Positions 1 to 11,089 are shown, numbered from the stretch's first letter. The stretch is 64,000 bases of DNA from Dasania sp. GY-MA-18 (GCF_024734385.1 NZ_JANHAP010000009.1:62001-126000), one strand, 5' to 3'. A program made the numbers and translations. The notes: generated by a model not told the origin, from the sequence alone.

Positions 1-3000
1 GCCCCGACTTGCTGGTGGGCATAATAAAAATTAGCTGTAGGCCCAAGGCCTGTGTTAAATAGTTGATCACCTCGCGGGAGCGGGTTTCATCCATTTTTGA
101 GAAGGCTTCATCCACTAACACCATGCGGCAGTGGCTATTGCCCTCGTTAAATTTAAAGGCCGAGGTGACTGCCGCGGCGCGTATAATATAGGCTGGGGTT
201 TCTAACTGGCCACCCGAACCGGTGCCGTATTTGCTTAGTGCTATGGGCTCTTTGCCTTTGGGGGTTTTGTAAATCTCGTAGCGGCGGTAGTGGCGGTAGT
301 CGCTAATACGCTGCAACTCTTGCAGGGCAAATTGGCTGTCTTTATCTAATAACATGCTTAGCAGTTTGTCGCGCACCAGGCAGGACTTATCGCTTAGCGC
401 CGCGTCAAATAAGGTGCTGCCATCACCCAGGTTAGGCATGTCTATGACTTCTTTAAAAAATCGCCAGTACTCTTGGTATTCGGGCACCCAGTCGTAGCCA
501 AAGCTAAACTGCTCTTGGTCGGAGCCAAACACATGGTGTTCTAGCTCTTGGTTTAGGTCATCCAATATGCGCTTGCCATCGTTTATGGATTGGTAAATAG
601 AGTGGCACAGATTGGTTACAAAAGCGGTGTTAAAGCTTTCTTTTAGGCTGGCAATTTTTTCGTGTTTTTCTACTAGCACATTATTTTTTAGAGCGTTATA
701 TACCCCGGCAATTTGTTCTAGCAGGGCGGCCATGTTTTTAAAGTGCTCGGCATTATGGGCTTCGCCGCCGTGGTTGAAATAGACAATATTGTTGTAAGCG
801 TTGCTGTGTTGGTTGTGCTGAGTAATGGTTTCGTAGAGCTGGCGGTCGGTTTTATCCAGGCGAGCTAAGCAGTCGTGGTTATCGGCCACAAAGGAGTATT
901 CGTCCATGGCGGCTTTAGCGCGCTGCTCGGCTTGCTCTAGCAGGGTTTCGGCATTAAAACGTGGGTATATATCGCTGGCTTTTATTACTTGGGCTTCTTT
1001 GGCCTCTTGCTGCTCTTGTAATTGCTCACGCTCGTTTTCAAATTTTTCTAGGTTGTATTCAAACAGGCGTATTTTGTCTTTATAGGCGCCGCATTGCTCG
1101 CTGAGCTGTTGCAGGCTTTGTTCTATGCTTTGGTACTCGGCTTGTTTGCTGTGTAGTTGTGCTTCCAACTCTTCAAAATCGCTTAGGTCTAGGTTGGCCA
1201 ATTGGTTTTCGGCCATGTCCAATTGCCTATAGTAGGTGAGCATATTGCTGATGATGTCGCTGCACTGCACCGCTTGTATGTGGTTGACCAATTCGTGTAC
1301 ACGGGCGATATCTTGGTAGGCCTCTTCTAGTTGGTGGCTGTGCTGTTCTAAGTTTGTTAGCTCGTTTTGTTTGGCGGCTAGGGCGCGTTCGCGGGCACCT
1401 TGGCCAAACACTAATTGGCTGTCGCTAACATCGCAGCGGAACATGCTATAGCTACCCGAACCCAAACCATCGGCGGTTAAGCCGCGGGCGGTTTGTTTTA
1501 AGGCCTCTTCATCCTCTACACGTATTACCGCACCATAGGAGGCTTTAATAAAATACTCGGCCACTTTGTGCTCAAAGGCCATGACTTCAACAATAGAGTC
1601 TTTAGACAGGCTGAGCTTGCTGGCATCGCGCTGGGCTTTAGCGCCCTGAATAATTTTAGCGCTGTTACGCTTGCCCTTAATAGAGCGCACTATACGTATG
1701 GCCTGGGCTTCGTATTCGGGTTCCACAATAATGGAAAAACGGGCACCACCTATATAGCCCTCTATGGCCATTTGCCACTGCGGGTCTAACACCTCTACAT
1801 AGTCGCATAGCACGCAGGGTTTAGCTTGGGGGCATTGCTGCTCTATGGCGGCAATGGCTGCCTCCACATGGGGTGGGTAGCTCACTCTGTGGTTGGCCAG
1901 GTGTTTTACTTCGCTGTGTTTACTGTTGAGTTGGGTTTTAAGTTTTAACAGCTGGTCTTTTTTGCTTTGCTGTAAGGATAGCAATTGGTCGCGTATGCTA
2001 ACGCCGCTGCTTTCGCGTTCGGCCTGATGCAAAAACTGGCCCAATTGGCGGTGGCTGCTTTCTAACTGACTAACATCGTTAAGTTTTTGCTCTAGCGCGC
2101 TAATGCCCACCCAGTCTTTGGTTAGCACTTGCTGCATATCCAGGCCGGTGTCGCTGGGGCCGTCTATTACGGCTTTTAATAATTTGCGAAAGGCCTTGCT
2201 GTCCAGGTTGCTAATGTCTAAGCCCAGTGAAACTTGTTGTAGCTTTTGTGCCAGTTGGTTGGCGGCTTGGTGGTTTTTAGCAAACTGCTGATCTTGCTCT
2301 AGCAGGGGTTTAACCTGGGCGACTAGTTGCTCTTGGTAGTTTTTGATATCGCTTTCTAGTTGGTCTTTGTTTTTTAGAGCATCTATGCCGCTGCGCTGGG
2401 CTTCTAATTGCACCAACTGGCTGTGCAGTAATTGCTTGGCCTGTTGCGCTTTGTCTATTTGTTGCTCAGTGTCGCTAATGGCTTCTAAATTGCGGCGCTG
2501 ATCGTCTTTTTGTTTTAGGTAGCTTTGTTGTTTAACCAATAGTTGGCGGGTGACCTCGGCATACTCGCCGCTGCAATGTTGGCCCCAGTCTTCTATATAT
2601 TGTTGCGCCGCGTTTTGAGCGTCTTCCAGGTTAGTAATCGCGGTTTTAATGCCGCGAGTTTCTTCGTCCATACTGTGTATGGTTTTCATTAACTCGGAAA
2701 CTTGTTTGATATCGTCGGATAAATCTTTAGGGTCTAGTATTTCTTTGGCGACGAACTCGGTAATACTTTTTACCGGCTTATAGGCCATAAAATTAGAGAA
2801 GGTACGGGCCGCATGTTTGGCCTCTCTATCGCTTACTGCACCTTTTAAACCTTTAAATGCGCCGTATAGGCGACGCAGGTAAGGGCCTTTTTTGTCGTAG
2901 CTTTCCACCGCATCTTTGCCTAGGCGTATGCGTAGTAGGTTGGCGATGTCGGTAATGGGGACTATGGTTTTGCCCGATTTTTCTTCTTTAACAAAATCGC

Positions 3001-3448
3001 TGAGGCTAAGCTCGTGATTGGGGATAATTAAAAATAATAAATCATCCTGCCGTGCCTGGCGGCTGGCGTTGGCTGTGTCTATGCGCGCTCTTACACACAT
3101 CACGGCGGTAAATACCTCGCCGGTTTCGCCCTGGGTGGGGTGAAACACGCCGGCAACATAGCCATCGGTTAAATGGGTGCGGGCATAGCTGCCATCGTCG
3201 CAACCCAGTACATAGGAGGCCAGGGTGCGCACTTGCTTGCCGCCGCGGCCGCGTTGGGTGGTTTCATCTTGGCCGGGGTTGTAAGTAAATAAGTTTTCAT
3301 GGGCGGCAGTCATGAGTGACTGTATGCCATCGGCAGCGGTAGTTTTGCCCGAGCCATTGCCGCCAGAAAATAAATTGATGGGGCCAAAATCAAATTCTAA
3401 GTGTGGGATATTACCCCAGTTAACGTATATGCCGCGCTTACAAAACAT
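1..3448 (-). CDS. jetC: Wadjet SMC-like ATPase JetC (partial, 3' end off the window)
   Basis: This is the SMC/SbcC-like motor of a Wadjet (JetABCD) plasmid-defence complex. About 1,149 residues are visible. A Walker A motif (GGNGSGKTT) lies at residues 29-37, then long glutamine/glutamate-rich coiled coils, a hinge-like middle around [11 protein letters not shown], a signature-like [11 protein letters not shown], and Walker B ([13 protein letters not shown]) close to the window edge, so only a short C-terminus is missing. The start at 3448 overlaps the jetB stop by 11 bases, which suggests translational coupling. The family is known to reel in and help cut circular plasmids; the nuclease JetD would lie beyond base 1. 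A cellular MksB-type condensin is the alternative reading. Confidence 0.85.
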   Translation of the reverse strand, partial: MFCKRGIYVNWGNIPHLEFDFGPINLFSGGNGSGKTTAADGIQSLMTAAHENLFTYNPGQDETTQRGRGGKQVRTLASYVLGCDDGSYARTHLTDGYVAGVFHPTQGETGEVFTAVMCVRARIDTANASRQARQDDLLFLIIPNHELSLSDFVKEEKSGKTIVPITDIANLLRIRLGKDAVESYDKKGPYLRRLYGAFKGLKGAVSDREAKHAARTFSNFMAYKPVKSITEFVAKEILDPKDLSDDIKQVSELMKTIHSMDEETRGIKTAITNLEDAQNAAQQYIEDWGQHCSGEYAEVTRQLLVKQQSYLKQKDDQRRNLEAISDTEQQIDKAQQAKQLLHSQLVQLEAQRSGIDALKNKDQLESDIKNYQEQLVAQVKPLLEQDQQFAKNHQAANQLAQKLQQVSLGLDISNLDSKAFRKLLKAVIDGPSDTGLDMQQVLTKDWVGISALEQKLNDVSQLESSHRQLGQFLHQAERESSGVSIRDQLLSLQQSKKDQLLKLKTQLNSKHSEVKHLANHRVSYPPHVEAAIAAIEQQCPQAKPCVLCDYVEVLDPQWQMAIEGYIGGARFSIIVEPEYEAQAIRIVRSIKGKRNSAKIIQGAKAQRDASKLSLSKDSIVEVMAFEHKVAEYFIKASYGAVIRVEDEEALKQTARGLTADGLGSGSYSMFRCDVSDSQLVFGQGARERALAAKQNELTNLEQHSHQLEEAYQDIARVHELVNHIQAVQCSDIISNMLTYYRQLDMAENQLANLDLSDFEELEAQLHSKQAEYQSIEQSLQQLSEQCGAYKDKIRLFEYNLEKFENEREQLQEQQEAKEAQVIKASDIYPRFNAETLLEQAEQRAKAAMDEYSFVADNHDCLARLDKTDRQLYETITQHNQHSNAYNNIVYFNHGGEAHNAEHFKNMAALLEQIAGVYNALKNNVLVEKHEKIASLKESFNTAFVTNLCHSIYQSINDGKRILDDLNQELEHHVFGSDQEQFSFGYDWVPEYQEYWRFFKEVIDMPNLGDGSTLFDAALSDKSCLVRDKLLSMLLDKDSQFALQELQRISDYRHYRRYEIYKTPKGKEPIALSKYGTGSGGQLETPAYIIRAAAVTSAFKFNEGNSHCRMVLVDEAFSKMDETRSREVINYLTQALGLQLIFIMPTSKSG

Positions 3449-4127
3449 CGGTGGCTTCCTCGCTAGGGTTTGTTGTGGTGGCGCGGCTAGGCGTAGGGCT
3501 TTGTGGGTAGAGGCTGTCTAGCACCTCGCTGCTAACAAAGCTGGTAATGCTGGGTTGTATGCTAATCCAGCTTTCGGCGGTTTCTAAGTCGGACTCGGCA
3601 TTAAAGTTAATTAAGCGCAGTTGTCGCAGCCGTTTAAAAATAGCTTTGCGCTCACCTAGGTTGTCGGGCAGTGAGCGGCGCAGTAAGTTTTTATGGGCTA
3701 TGGCCAGGCCCTCTAAGGGTAATAACACGCAGCCTTTCTCATCCACTTGGCCTTCGCGCAGGCATTTTTCGTATTCCACCCGCAGCACTAAAATTACCGC
3801 CACTTCCTGTTGGTTGGGTTTAACTCTAAAGCCTTGGTTAAAAGCCTCGCTCTCGCTATCTATCATGCCGGGTACGCTGGCACCCGGTGGGTATAGGCGC
3901 ACAAATTTAAATTTGCTGTCGTGTTGTATGCGTACTTTTAAGGGGGCCAAATAATCTTCTACTAGTTGCTCGCAAATAATATAGCGGTCGTAGAGTTTGG
4001 CTTCGATTTGGCTCTCGTCGCGGCTGATCACGCCGTAGTCTAATAGGCGTATGAGTAACTCCGAAAAATCATCGGGGTTGAGGTTAACTGTTTTTAGGCT
4101 GCTGGCTATTAGCTCGGACAGGATCAT
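3438..4127 (-). CDS. jetB: Wadjet subunit JetB (DUF4194, kleisin-associated)
   Basis: A soluble protein of 229 residues with the winged-helix look of DUF4194/MksE-type subunits: it opens with [33 protein letters not shown] and has a conserved-looking [19 protein letters not shown] segment before a disordered Ser/Thr-rich tail. It lies 21 bases downstream of jetA and overlaps jetC by 11 bases, the fixed gene order of Wadjet loci. By family knowledge it bridges the kleisin JetA and the ATPase JetC. Assignment rests on length, position between the two partners and general resemblance. Nothing is broken in it. Confidence 0.75.
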   Translation of the reverse strand: MILSELIASSLKTVNLNPDDFSELLIRLLDYGVISRDESQIEAKLYDRYIICEQLVEDYLAPLKVRIQHDSKFKFVRLYPPGASVPGMIDSESEAFNQGFRVKPNQQEVAVILVLRVEYEKCLREGQVDEKGCVLLPLEGLAIAHKNLLRRSLPDNLGERKAIFKRLRQLRLINFNAESDLETAESWISIQPSITSFVSSEVLDSLYPQSPTPSRATTTNPSEEATDVL

Positions 4128-4148
4128 ATTGGGTTCAGTCGCTAGTTT

Positions 4149-5621
4149 CTAGTGAGTTGGTTTGTTGAGTAGCTCTATGGTGAACTCGTCGTAGGATTGA
4201 TAGTACTCAGAGTTGCTGACGGTGTTACCAGTGGGGCTAACTTTAAAGGCTAGCTCAGAGCTGAGGTTGTTAATCGCCCCCACTTCTATAACGTGAGCCA
4301 TGGCCAGTAAATCGTTAGCATTGTCTATGGGCAGTTGCTTGGTAGAGATGCGGCCGCCATCGCGTAGGGCGTTAAGCACATAGTGGTGTACTTGCTTGCC
4401 ATTAATAATAAAGGCTTGGTCCAGCAGTTGTTGAATCATGATTTCGCGCTGGGCATCACTATCAATTTCGCCGTGCTCTTGTACGCTGCTATCTACCCAT
4501 TGTTTTTGTTTACGCTCTTGCAGCTTAATAGCTTGCGGGTCTATTAATTGTAATTTGAGTGTGGCCATGGCTAGGCTGGCCTTGTTTAAACGCTGCGTAT
4601 AATCCTCATTATTTAAATCAGCCAGTTCGCGGCAAACCTCGACTAAATCATTATTGTGCTGGCTATTGATATAGCTGATTTGCCGTATGATGATGTCGGC
4701 CCGTTTGGTAAAACTGTGCAGGGCGCGGCGCAGGGCGGGCAGCATAATATCGGCGGCGTTGCGCATGCGCTGCTCTATGGTGTCTAACACATACCATAAG
4801 TAAGATTGTTCGGGTTGGCACAGGTCGGGCAGGGTGCGGCGCAGTTGTTGTTCGGCCTCTTGTTTAAAGGCTTTGTTTTTACGGCGAATTTTGGAGATGA
4901 CTTTATTAATATCGTCGCGGTGTTTTTCTACACTATCGGCCGACAGGCGCACGGCTATATCGGGCTGAAAGCGCTTTTCCATAAACTCAAAAAACTGATC
5001 GCTGGCTTGTTGCACCAGTTGCTGGGCCTCTACCTCGCGCACCAGTTCGCGCTTGCGCTCCTCCAACTCTGAAATGACATCGGTAAAGTCGGTAATGATG
5101 CGCTCGGAGTAATCAAAGGCGTCTAATAGGTCGTACACCTCGCCGCGATTAATAAACGCCTCTAAGGCATTTAAAGTATTGCGCGTGTTGCGGTGGCGGG
5201 TGCGGATTTGGCTGTGGTCGGACTCCACCAGCGCCAGCGAAAAAATACGCCCCATACGGGTAAAGGGGTAGGTGGATTGCAAGGTGGCGGCATCCACTTG
5301 GCACTCTAACCAACCGGCATCTAATAATTGTTTGAGCACCCAGTTGGCCTGCTCGCGGTGATTTTTAAAACGCTGCTCTTGTTCTAGTTCTGGCCCCTGT
5401 TCTTCCGGGCTTAGGGGCTCGCCCTCAAACACTAGGTTTTGTGAGCGGGCCAGCGCCTCTTCTAAAATCTCGATTAACTGGCTGCGGTTTAACGATAAGC
5501 CATAGTCGGCGCTAGAGCTGTATTGGCGCTGATATAGCAAAGCCAGGCACTGCACCACCTGCTCGCGGTATTTGCTAGATAAGGGCTTAAAGAACTGTAG
5601 GCGTTCATCGTTAAAAAACAT
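4149..5621 (-). CDS. jetA: Wadjet subunit JetA (kleisin-like)
   Basis: About 490 residues from the ATG at 5621 (MFFNDERLQFFKPLSSKYRE). An upstream in-frame ATG at 5750 would add 43 residues of unlike composition, so the shorter form is preferred. The N-terminal FF-P-KYRE segment followed by CLALLYQRQYSSSADYG is typical of the longer JetA/MukF-like group. A charged helical region near the middle (SELEERKRELVREVEAQQLV) fits a kleisin helical bundle. It is the first gene of the jetA-jetB-jetC operon. It probably binds the JetC heads and JetB. The Wadjet subtype (II or similar) is an inference from the JetA form. Confidence 0.75.
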   Translation of the reverse strand: MFFNDERLQFFKPLSSKYREQVVQCLALLYQRQYSSSADYGLSLNRSQLIEILEEALARSQNLVFEGEPLSPEEQGPELEQEQRFKNHREQANWVLKQLLDAGWLECQVDAATLQSTYPFTRMGRIFSLALVESDHSQIRTRHRNTRNTLNALEAFINRGEVYDLLDAFDYSERIITDFTDVISELEERKRELVREVEAQQLVQQASDQFFEFMEKRFQPDIAVRLSADSVEKHRDDINKVISKIRRKNKAFKQEAEQQLRRTLPDLCQPEQSYLWYVLDTIEQRMRNAADIMLPALRRALHSFTKRADIIIRQISYINSQHNNDLVEVCRELADLNNEDYTQRLNKASLAMATLKLQLIDPQAIKLQERKQKQWVDSSVQEHGEIDSDAQREIMIQQLLDQAFIINGKQVHHYVLNALRDGGRISTKQLPIDNANDLLAMAHVIEVGAINNLSSELAFKVSPTGNTVSNSEYYQSYDEFTIELLNKPTH

Positions 5622-5874
5622 GATGAGTCTTAGTGAGTGGGTGGCAGTGGCGGTTTCAGAGCGCCTGTGTTTTTGAGGGCTGATTGTAACCGAAGCCCAT
5701 GGGTGAGAGTAGGGCTTAGTACTATTTGTGTGAGCTGTATGGGCTTGCAAAAGCGATAGTCGGGGCTGCCTGTTTTTTGTACTAAAAACTTACCTGCACA
5801 GCCGCGAAAGCCCGCTAGATATTCTGCCTAATGGCGTTAAAATGGCTAAACGCTAACCCAATAAAGGATTGACC

Positions 5875-6711
5875 ATGCCTAAGCTTATCACTGCGCTATT
5901 AGTGAGCGCCTTACTCAGCGCCTGCGCCACCTCGCCCACGGGCCGTAAGCAATTGATGATGGTGGACAGCAATCAAATAGCACCGGCGGCGGCTGAATCC
6001 TTTGAGCAAATGAAACAGCAAGAGCCGCTGGAACGCGGGCAGGCCGTGAACCGCTACGTACACTGCGTAATAGATCCTCTTATTGTTGAGGCCACTGCCG
6101 ACTACGAGTTTTTACCCCCCAACTGGGAGATAGCCGTATTTAGCAGCGACACGGTTAATGCCTTCGCCATGCCCGGCGGCAAGGTGGGGGTATATACCGG
6201 CCTGCTGCAATTAGCCGAAACCCCCGACCAGCTGGCGGCGGTAATGGGCCACGAGATAGCCCATGTAATTGCCCGCCACTCTGCCGAGCGTATGTCTACC
6301 GCCCAGCTGACAGTAATAGGTATGACACTAGCAGGTATAGCTACAGCTAATAATGAACAGCAGTCCATTATTATGGCGGCACTAGGTTTGGGCGCTTATG
6401 TAGGCGTGCAACTACCCTTTAGCCGCACCCACGAAACCGAAGCCGACGACATAGGTCAGCGCCTAATGGCCAAAGCCGGCTTCGACCCCGCCCAAGCCGT
6501 GCGCCTGTGGCAACTCATGGCAGCCAACGGCAAAACACCACCGGAGTTACTCTCCACTCACCCCGACCCCACTAACCGCGCCGAGCGCCTGCGCCAAAAC
6601 CTCAAAAAAAAGCGGCCCTTATACCTGCAAGCACAGGCGGCGGGTAAAAAGCCGCAGTGTGTAAAGCCGGTGATACCTGAGGCGGTGAAGGTTGAGGCTA
6701 AGGCGGGGTAG
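5875..6711 (+). CDS. M48-family zinc metalloprotease, lipoprotein
   Basis: A predicted periplasmic peptidase of 278 residues. The start at 5875 is preferred over the TTG at 5869 because AAAGGA lies at good spacing before it. A lipoprotein signal ends at LLSAC. The zinc site is HEIAH within VMGHEIAHVIARH, and the third ligand is the Glu in THETEADDIGQRLM, both standard for M48 (Oma1/LoiP/YcaL-like) proteases. The C-terminal STHPDPTNRAERL is the usual closing motif of this group. It stands alone between divergent neighbours. A role in outer-membrane or periplasmic protein quality control is the family expectation; substrates cannot be told. Confidence 0.9.
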   Translation: MPKLITALLVSALLSACATSPTGRKQLMMVDSNQIAPAAAESFEQMKQQEPLERGQAVNRYVHCVIDPLIVEATADYEFLPPNWEIAVFSSDTVNAFAMPGGKVGVYTGLLQLAETPDQLAAVMGHEIAHVIARHSAERMSTAQLTVIGMTLAGIATANNEQQSIIMAALGLGAYVGVQLPFSRTHETEADDIGQRLMAKAGFDPAQAVRLWQLMAANGKTPPELLSTHPDPTNRAERLRQNLKKKRPLYLQAQAAGKKPQCVKPVIPEAVKVEAKAG

Positions 6712-6800
6712 TAAGGGGGTTATTACTTCGCTTGGTGTAAAGCTTCGCTCGTTGTTTTACTAGCGGCTGGCGATTATAAATTAGTGCTGTCTGTATAGGC

Positions 6801-7313
6801 TTATTTATACGCTAGCAACAGCGCCCGTTTATAATCCCCTGCATCAACACTTATGGCAAACTGCGTCAGCCAGTTTTGCAGCTCTGCTTGCCACTGTTTA
6901 AGTTCTTCCATTACCAAGGTGTTGTCGTCCAGTGTCCACAGCTGTTCACAGCCTTGGTAGTAATACTGCAATATGAGTAGGGCGGTGGCATCGCCTTGCG
7001 CGGCGGCGTCGCGTATTTTTTTGAGTTTGCGGTTGATTTGGTTGAGTTCTTGTTTTAAATCCCATACATAGCTTAGCTCGCTCATATAGGGGTGGCCTTT
7101 ATAGTGGCGCAAGATCGCTGCGCTAATGAAGGCGGCCAGGGCTACGCCACTGAAGTTCAGCCAAAAATTATCCCCCGTATTTGCATCGCCCCATAAGGCG
7201 ACAAATAGCGTTGAAAGGCTGAGGGCTAAGATGACTAGCGCAGCGACTAAGGCTATGCCTACGGTTTTATAGCGCTGTTTGTATTGGCTTTTATCTACGG
7301 GCTTAAACTGCAC
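6801..7313 (-). CDS. DUF3087 membrane protein
   Basis: A protein of 170 residues with two adjacent membrane helices near the N-terminus (VGIALVAALVILALSLSTLF and a second around FWLNFSGVALAAFISAAIL), followed by the conserved KGHPYMSELSYVWDLKQELNQINRKL stretch and a helical cytoplasmic C-terminal part with LLILQYYYQGCEQLWTLDDNT. This order matches DUF3087, a family of unknown function in gammaproteobacteria. It is a single gene, convergent with the protease. No function can be proposed. Confidence 0.75.
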   Translation of the reverse strand: MQFKPVDKSQYKQRYKTVGIALVAALVILALSLSTLFVALWGDANTGDNFWLNFSGVALAAFISAAILRHYKGHPYMSELSYVWDLKQELNQINRKLKKIRDAAAQGDATALLILQYYYQGCEQLWTLDDNTLVMEELKQWQAELQNWLTQFAISVDAGDYKRALLLAYK

Positions 7314-7433
7314 AGTTATTGCTCACATTATGGTTGTCGATGAGTGGGGGATTATATAGGTTTAAAGCGCCTTTGTTTGCATAGACTATTTTTTGCGCTA
7401 CACTGTCCTTTATCCTAGGACTAAGGACGGATA

Positions 7434-7967
7434 ATGAAAAGCCAAGATATTTTACTGCTGTTGAAGCTGATAAGCCTGCATCGCCATGATGAGGTGTTGT
7501 CAGAATGGTTTAGTGCGCGCGGCTTAGCGGCAACGACGGGGATTAGTAAAACAGAGGTCAACGCATCACTTAACCGCAGCATTGCTGTTGGTTTGGCAAA
7601 ATATGACCGGCATACGCAGTTGCCCAAAGTAAATATTTCTGCCCTTTATGGTTTTATTGCTAGTGGTTTGCGCTATGTTTTTCCCGCTAAGCCAACAGCC
7701 CTTGCAAGAGGCTTGTTAACAGGATTTGCTGCGCCGGGCTTGGAGGGTTTGGTCGCTTCGGTACAAGGCGAGTATTATGTGTGGCCCGATGCAGAAGGGC
7801 AGAGCAGGGGGCAGGCTATCAGCCCGCTATATAAAACTGCTGTATTTGCCGCTAAGCAGGACGAGTGGCTGTATCAAGTTATGGCCTTGATTGATGCTAT
7901 ACGCTTGGGCAGTGCCAGAGAAGCGGCTGTTGCTAAAGCTGAGCTAAAAAGGAGGTTAGCTATATGA
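7434..7967 (+). CDS. Winged-helix protein, likely antitoxin/regulator of an AbiE-like pair
   Basis: A protein of 177 residues whose N-terminal part reads as a winged helix: SQDILLLLKLISLH, then WFSARGLAATTGISKTEVNASLNRSIAVGLA as helix-turn-helix. The middle has RYVFPAKPTALARGLLTGFAAP, which I recall from proteins paired with nucleotidyltransferase-like partners. The stop overlaps the next gene by four bases (ATGA), so the two are co-translated. The pair layout (DNA-binding protein first, nucleotidyltransferase second) fits type IV AbiEi/AbiEii-like toxin-antitoxin systems, in which the first protein represses the promoter. A simple regulatory role is also possible. Confidence 0.65.
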   Translation: MKSQDILLLLKLISLHRHDEVLSEWFSARGLAATTGISKTEVNASLNRSIAVGLAKYDRHTQLPKVNISALYGFIASGLRYVFPAKPTALARGLLTGFAAPGLEGLVASVQGEYYVWPDAEGQSRGQAISPLYKTAVFAAKQDEWLYQVMALIDAIRLGSAREAAVAKAELKRRLAI

Positions 7968-8656
7968 ATGCACCAGTTTTGGAGGATATGCTAGCAACTG
8001 TTGCCAAAGCCTTGGGTGATGTCTTGCTTAGAGATGTGGTATTCGTTGGTGGTTGCGCAACGGCATTATTGGTAACTGATGAGGTTACTAAAGAGGCTGT
8101 ACGCTATACCGAAGATGTCGATTTAATTACCCAGGTGATGGGTTATAGCCAGTGGCTAAATTTGCAGGAACGGCTTAAAAATCGTGGCTTTTCAGTCAAT
8201 CAAAATGATGATGTGCTTTGCCGTATGCGCTTAGGTGATTTAAAAGTAGATTTTATGCCTGATGATGAAAGCATTTTCGGTTTCAGCAACCGTTGGTATC
8301 GTAGTGCAATTGCTTCCGCTAACGATGTTGTTCTTAGCTGTGGCTGTGTGATTCGTCTGGTTGCCCCGGTCCACTTTTTGGCGACAAAAATGGAAGCCTA
8401 CAAGGGCAGGGGGAATAATGATCCGCTTTCTAGTCACGATATAGAAGATATTTTAAATGTTGTTGATGGACGAATTGAACTCTTGAGTGAAGTGAGTAAC
8501 GCAGATATAAAATTAAAGCAATATATTGCCGAAAGTTTTTCTCTGCTGCTTAAACATCCTGGCTTTGATTATGCGGTTCAGGCAGCAGCAAAAAATAGCG
8601 AGCAACGTGAGAATATTATTTTTAAGCGATTGGAAGGATTAGCAGCTATTTGTTAA
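7964..8656 (+). CDS. Nucleotidyltransferase AbiEii/AbiGii-like (putative toxin)
   Basis: A protein of 230 residues with the nucleotidyltransferase core: FVGGCATALLVTD near residue 28 (the GG/GS motif) and YTEDVDLITQV near residue 49 (the acidic pair), then LKVDFMPDDESIFGF supplying a third acidic residue. The later RLVAPVHFLATKMEAYKGRGNNDPLSSHDIEDILNVVDGR is the typical AbiEii/AbiGii segment before the helical C-terminus. It overlaps its upstream partner by four bases. In known pairs such enzymes modify tRNA or other RNAs and stop growth unless neutralised. That activity is inferred here from the fold only. Confidence 0.75.
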   Translation: MNAPVLEDMLATVAKALGDVLLRDVVFVGGCATALLVTDEVTKEAVRYTEDVDLITQVMGYSQWLNLQERLKNRGFSVNQNDDVLCRMRLGDLKVDFMPDDESIFGFSNRWYRSAIASANDVVLSCGCVIRLVAPVHFLATKMEAYKGRGNNDPLSSHDIEDILNVVDGRIELLSEVSNADIKLKQYIAESFSLLLKHPGFDYAVQAAAKNSEQRENIIFKRLEGLAAIC

Positions 8657-8749
8657 TCAATCCTTCACCATCCATTATCGAAATTCAAACACTACAAATT
8701 TCGAGTACTCAACCGATGCAGAAACCACAGATTATTAAATAAAGCTATT

Positions 8750-10552
8750 ATGCCCGTCACGCTACGCCCCTATCAACAACAAGCCGTGGATGCCACGCTT
8801 AAGCACTTTCGCGCTAGCGATGAGGCTGCGGTGATCGTGCTCCCTACTGGCGCCGGTAAGAGCTTGGTGATTGCTGAGTTGGCGCGTTTGGCTAAACGCC
8901 GAATTTTAGTGCTGGCTCATGTTAAAGAGTTAGTGGAGCAAAATCACAGTAAATATGAAAACTACGGCTTTAAGGCCAGTATTTTTGCCGCCGGCCTTAA
9001 GCAAAAAGAGGCCGATACGCAGGTGGTGTTTGGCAGCGTGCAATCGGTGAGTCGCAATTTGGCGGCTTTTGATGATCACTTTTCGCTGGTAATTATTGAC
9101 GAGTGCCACAGGGTGTCTTTGGATGCCGACTCCCAGTATCAAACGATTATCAGCCATCTCAAAGGCTTTAACCCGCAGTTAAAAGTGTTGGGCTTAACGG
9201 CCACGCCTTATCGTTTGGATACGGGCTGGATTTATCAGCAGCACATACCCCAAAATGCAGTTAAAAACGCCGAGGCCTGCGCTTTTAAAAGCTGTATTTT
9301 TGAATTGCCGTTACGGCAGATGATAAATGAACATTTTTTAACCCCTGTGACGCAGCTGGATGCCCCCGTGGCTTTATACGATTTTGAGCAGCTGCGCCCA
9401 GCGGGGCAGCAGGGTTATTTTCAACCCAGCGAGGCTGATTTAAATCGGGTGCTAAAAGGCGCTAAGCGGGCCACCGCTCGCATTATTGCGCAAGTGCTGG
9501 AATTGGCCAGCGATAGAAAAGGGGTGATGATTTTTGCAGCTACCGTGGCCCATGCCCGTGAAATACTCACCTACCTGCCGAAAGAGTGCAGTGCAATTAT
9601 TTTGGGTGATATGAGCAACCGTGCGCGCGATAGCGTAGTGCAGGCCTTTAAAGCCCAACAGATAAAATTTTTAGTGAATGTGTCGGTGCTGACGACGGGC
9701 TTTGATGCGCCACATGTGGATTTGATCGCGATTTTACGCCCCACTGAGTCGGTGGGTTTATACCAGCAAATTATAGGCCGCGGCCTACGCTTAAGCCCCG
9801 GCAAAGCAGATTGCCTGGTATTGGATTATGCGGGCAACCCCCACGATATTTTTCGGCCAGAAATAGGCCAGCCTAAACCCGATAGCAATGCCGTGGTGGT
9901 GACGGTGCCTTGCCCCCTATGCCAGCACCAAAATCAATTTTGGGGCTTAGTGGATAGTGATGGTGATTTGGTAGAGCACTATGGTCGCCGTTGCCAGGGG
10001 CTGGTTGCCTCAGCGCTTGATGTTGCTGGGGGGGACTGTGATGTTGAGCCTGCTAAACAGCAATGCGATTTTCGCTATCGTTTTAAAGAGTGCCCCAACT
10101 GTAATGCAGAGAATGATATAGCCGCAAGGCAATGCCATCACTGTGAATACTTACTGGTAGATCCCGATCAGCAGTTAAAGGCGGCGCTGCAATTGCGCGA
10201 TGCCAAGGTGCTGCGTTGCAGCGGTATGAGTTTTGATCAGCATAAAAACGCTAAAGGTAAGTCGCGCTTAAAAGTCACTTACTATGATGAAGACAGTGCC
10301 GAGCTGGCTGAGTATTTTGCCTTTGATAGCCCAGTTCAACGCAGCGTTTTTTTACAGCAGTTTTGCCGTCAGCATCTTAAAGATCGCCAGCAAATACCGT
10401 CAGTGAGCAATGTAGATGAGGTGATAGCGCAAGCCCAGCTGTTTAGAGCACCAGACTTTGTAATAGGTCGCAAGCAAAAACACTATTGGGAGATACGCGA
10501 AAAAATTTTTGATTACCAAGGTCGCTACCGTTTAGCCAATGCATTGTTGTAA
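8750..10552 (+). CDS. radD: RadD (YejH) DEAD/DEAH-box helicase
   Basis: A superfamily 2 helicase of 600 residues. Motif I is LPTGAGKS near residue 31, motif [10 protein letters not shown] (DECH), motif [11 protein letters not shown], and the helicase C domain carries [15 protein letters not shown] and QIIGRGLRL. After residue 370 there are cysteine pairs (CPLCQHQN and [18 protein letters not shown]) forming zinc-finger-like modules, the hallmark of RadD. RadD helps recombination and repair and interacts with SSB in E. coli. The gene stands alone. Length and domain order are normal. Confidence 0.88.
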   Translation: MPVTLRPYQQQAVDATLKHFRASDEAAVIVLPTGAGKSLVIAELARLAKRRILVLAHVKELVEQNHSKYENYGFKASIFAAGLKQKEADTQVVFGSVQSVSRNLAAFDDHFSLVIIDECHRVSLDADSQYQTIISHLKGFNPQLKVLGLTATPYRLDTGWIYQQHIPQNAVKNAEACAFKSCIFELPLRQMINEHFLTPVTQLDAPVALYDFEQLRPAGQQGYFQPSEADLNRVLKGAKRATARIIAQVLELASDRKGVMIFAATVAHAREILTYLPKECSAIILGDMSNRARDSVVQAFKAQQIKFLVNVSVLTTGFDAPHVDLIAILRPTESVGLYQQIIGRGLRLSPGKADCLVLDYAGNPHDIFRPEIGQPKPDSNAVVVTVPCPLCQHQNQFWGLVDSDGDLVEHYGRRCQGLVASALDVAGGDCDVEPAKQQCDFRYRFKECPNCNAENDIAARQCHHCEYLLVDPDQQLKAALQLRDAKVLRCSGMSFDQHKNAKGKSRLKVTYYDEDSAELAEYFAFDSPVQRSVFLQQFCRQHLKDRQQIPSVSNVDEVIAQAQLFRAPDFVIGRKQKHYWEIREKIFDYQGRYRLANALL

Positions 10553-10683
10553 TTGGGGGGGGGTGACTTTTTTCATTTTGTCTAGGGTTTATTGGTTCCT
10601 ACTGTGAACAGGCATTTTCCCTGGGGGTAATGGCTTTGCCCTATAATCCCCGCCGCTAATCAACGTAGTAATCAGGAAACACC

Positions 10684-11055
10684 ATGACACAAAAAATAGT
10701 CCGTATGGATAAAAACGTACAATGGAATTTTGGGCCTTACCCCCAGGGTGAAATTACCGACAGCCGTACCACTGCCCAGCAAGCCGATCACAGTTATTTG
10801 GATGATGAGCAAAGCAGCGCTACATTTTTATACGCGGGTATTTGGCGCTCAGAACCCTGTACCTTAGAGCATGATCATCAAATTGATGAAATGTGCATGA
10901 TAGTTGCTGGTCACGCGACGATAAAAGATTTGAATAGCGGCCAAGAGGAGCAGGTGAGCAGCGGGGATGTGTTTTTAATGCGCCGTGGCTTTAAACTGCA
11001 GTGGGATATACACAGCGACTTAACGAAATACTACATGATAGTTAAGCCGCAATAA
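10684..11055 (+). CDS. Cupin-fold protein (EutQ-like/DUF861 group)
   Basis: A small beta-barrel protein of 123 residues. The cupin motif 1 is seen as CTLEHDHQIDEMCMIVAGHATI and motif 2 as VSSGDVFLMRRGFKLQWDIH, with the expected His/Glu cluster for a metal. The start is preceded by an AGGA-type site (ATCAGGAAACACC). The usual prediction for single-cupin proteins of this size is binding or turnover of a small metabolite; the substrate is not visible. It is followed by a strong hairpin shared with the convergent gene at 11105. Confidence 0.75.
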   Translation: MTQKIVRMDKNVQWNFGPYPQGEITDSRTTAQQADHSYLDDEQSSATFLYAGIWRSEPCTLEHDHQIDEMCMIVAGHATIKDLNSGQEEQVSSGDVFLMRRGFKLQWDIHSDLTKYYMIVKPQ

Positions 11056-11089
11056 GTAAAAACATTGCCAAGCTCGTGCTGGCTAGTAG

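Noticed and set aside
1568-2291. Plus-strand frames inside the jetC region
   Set aside because: They are shadows of the minus-strand SMC gene, with composition expected of antisense frames.
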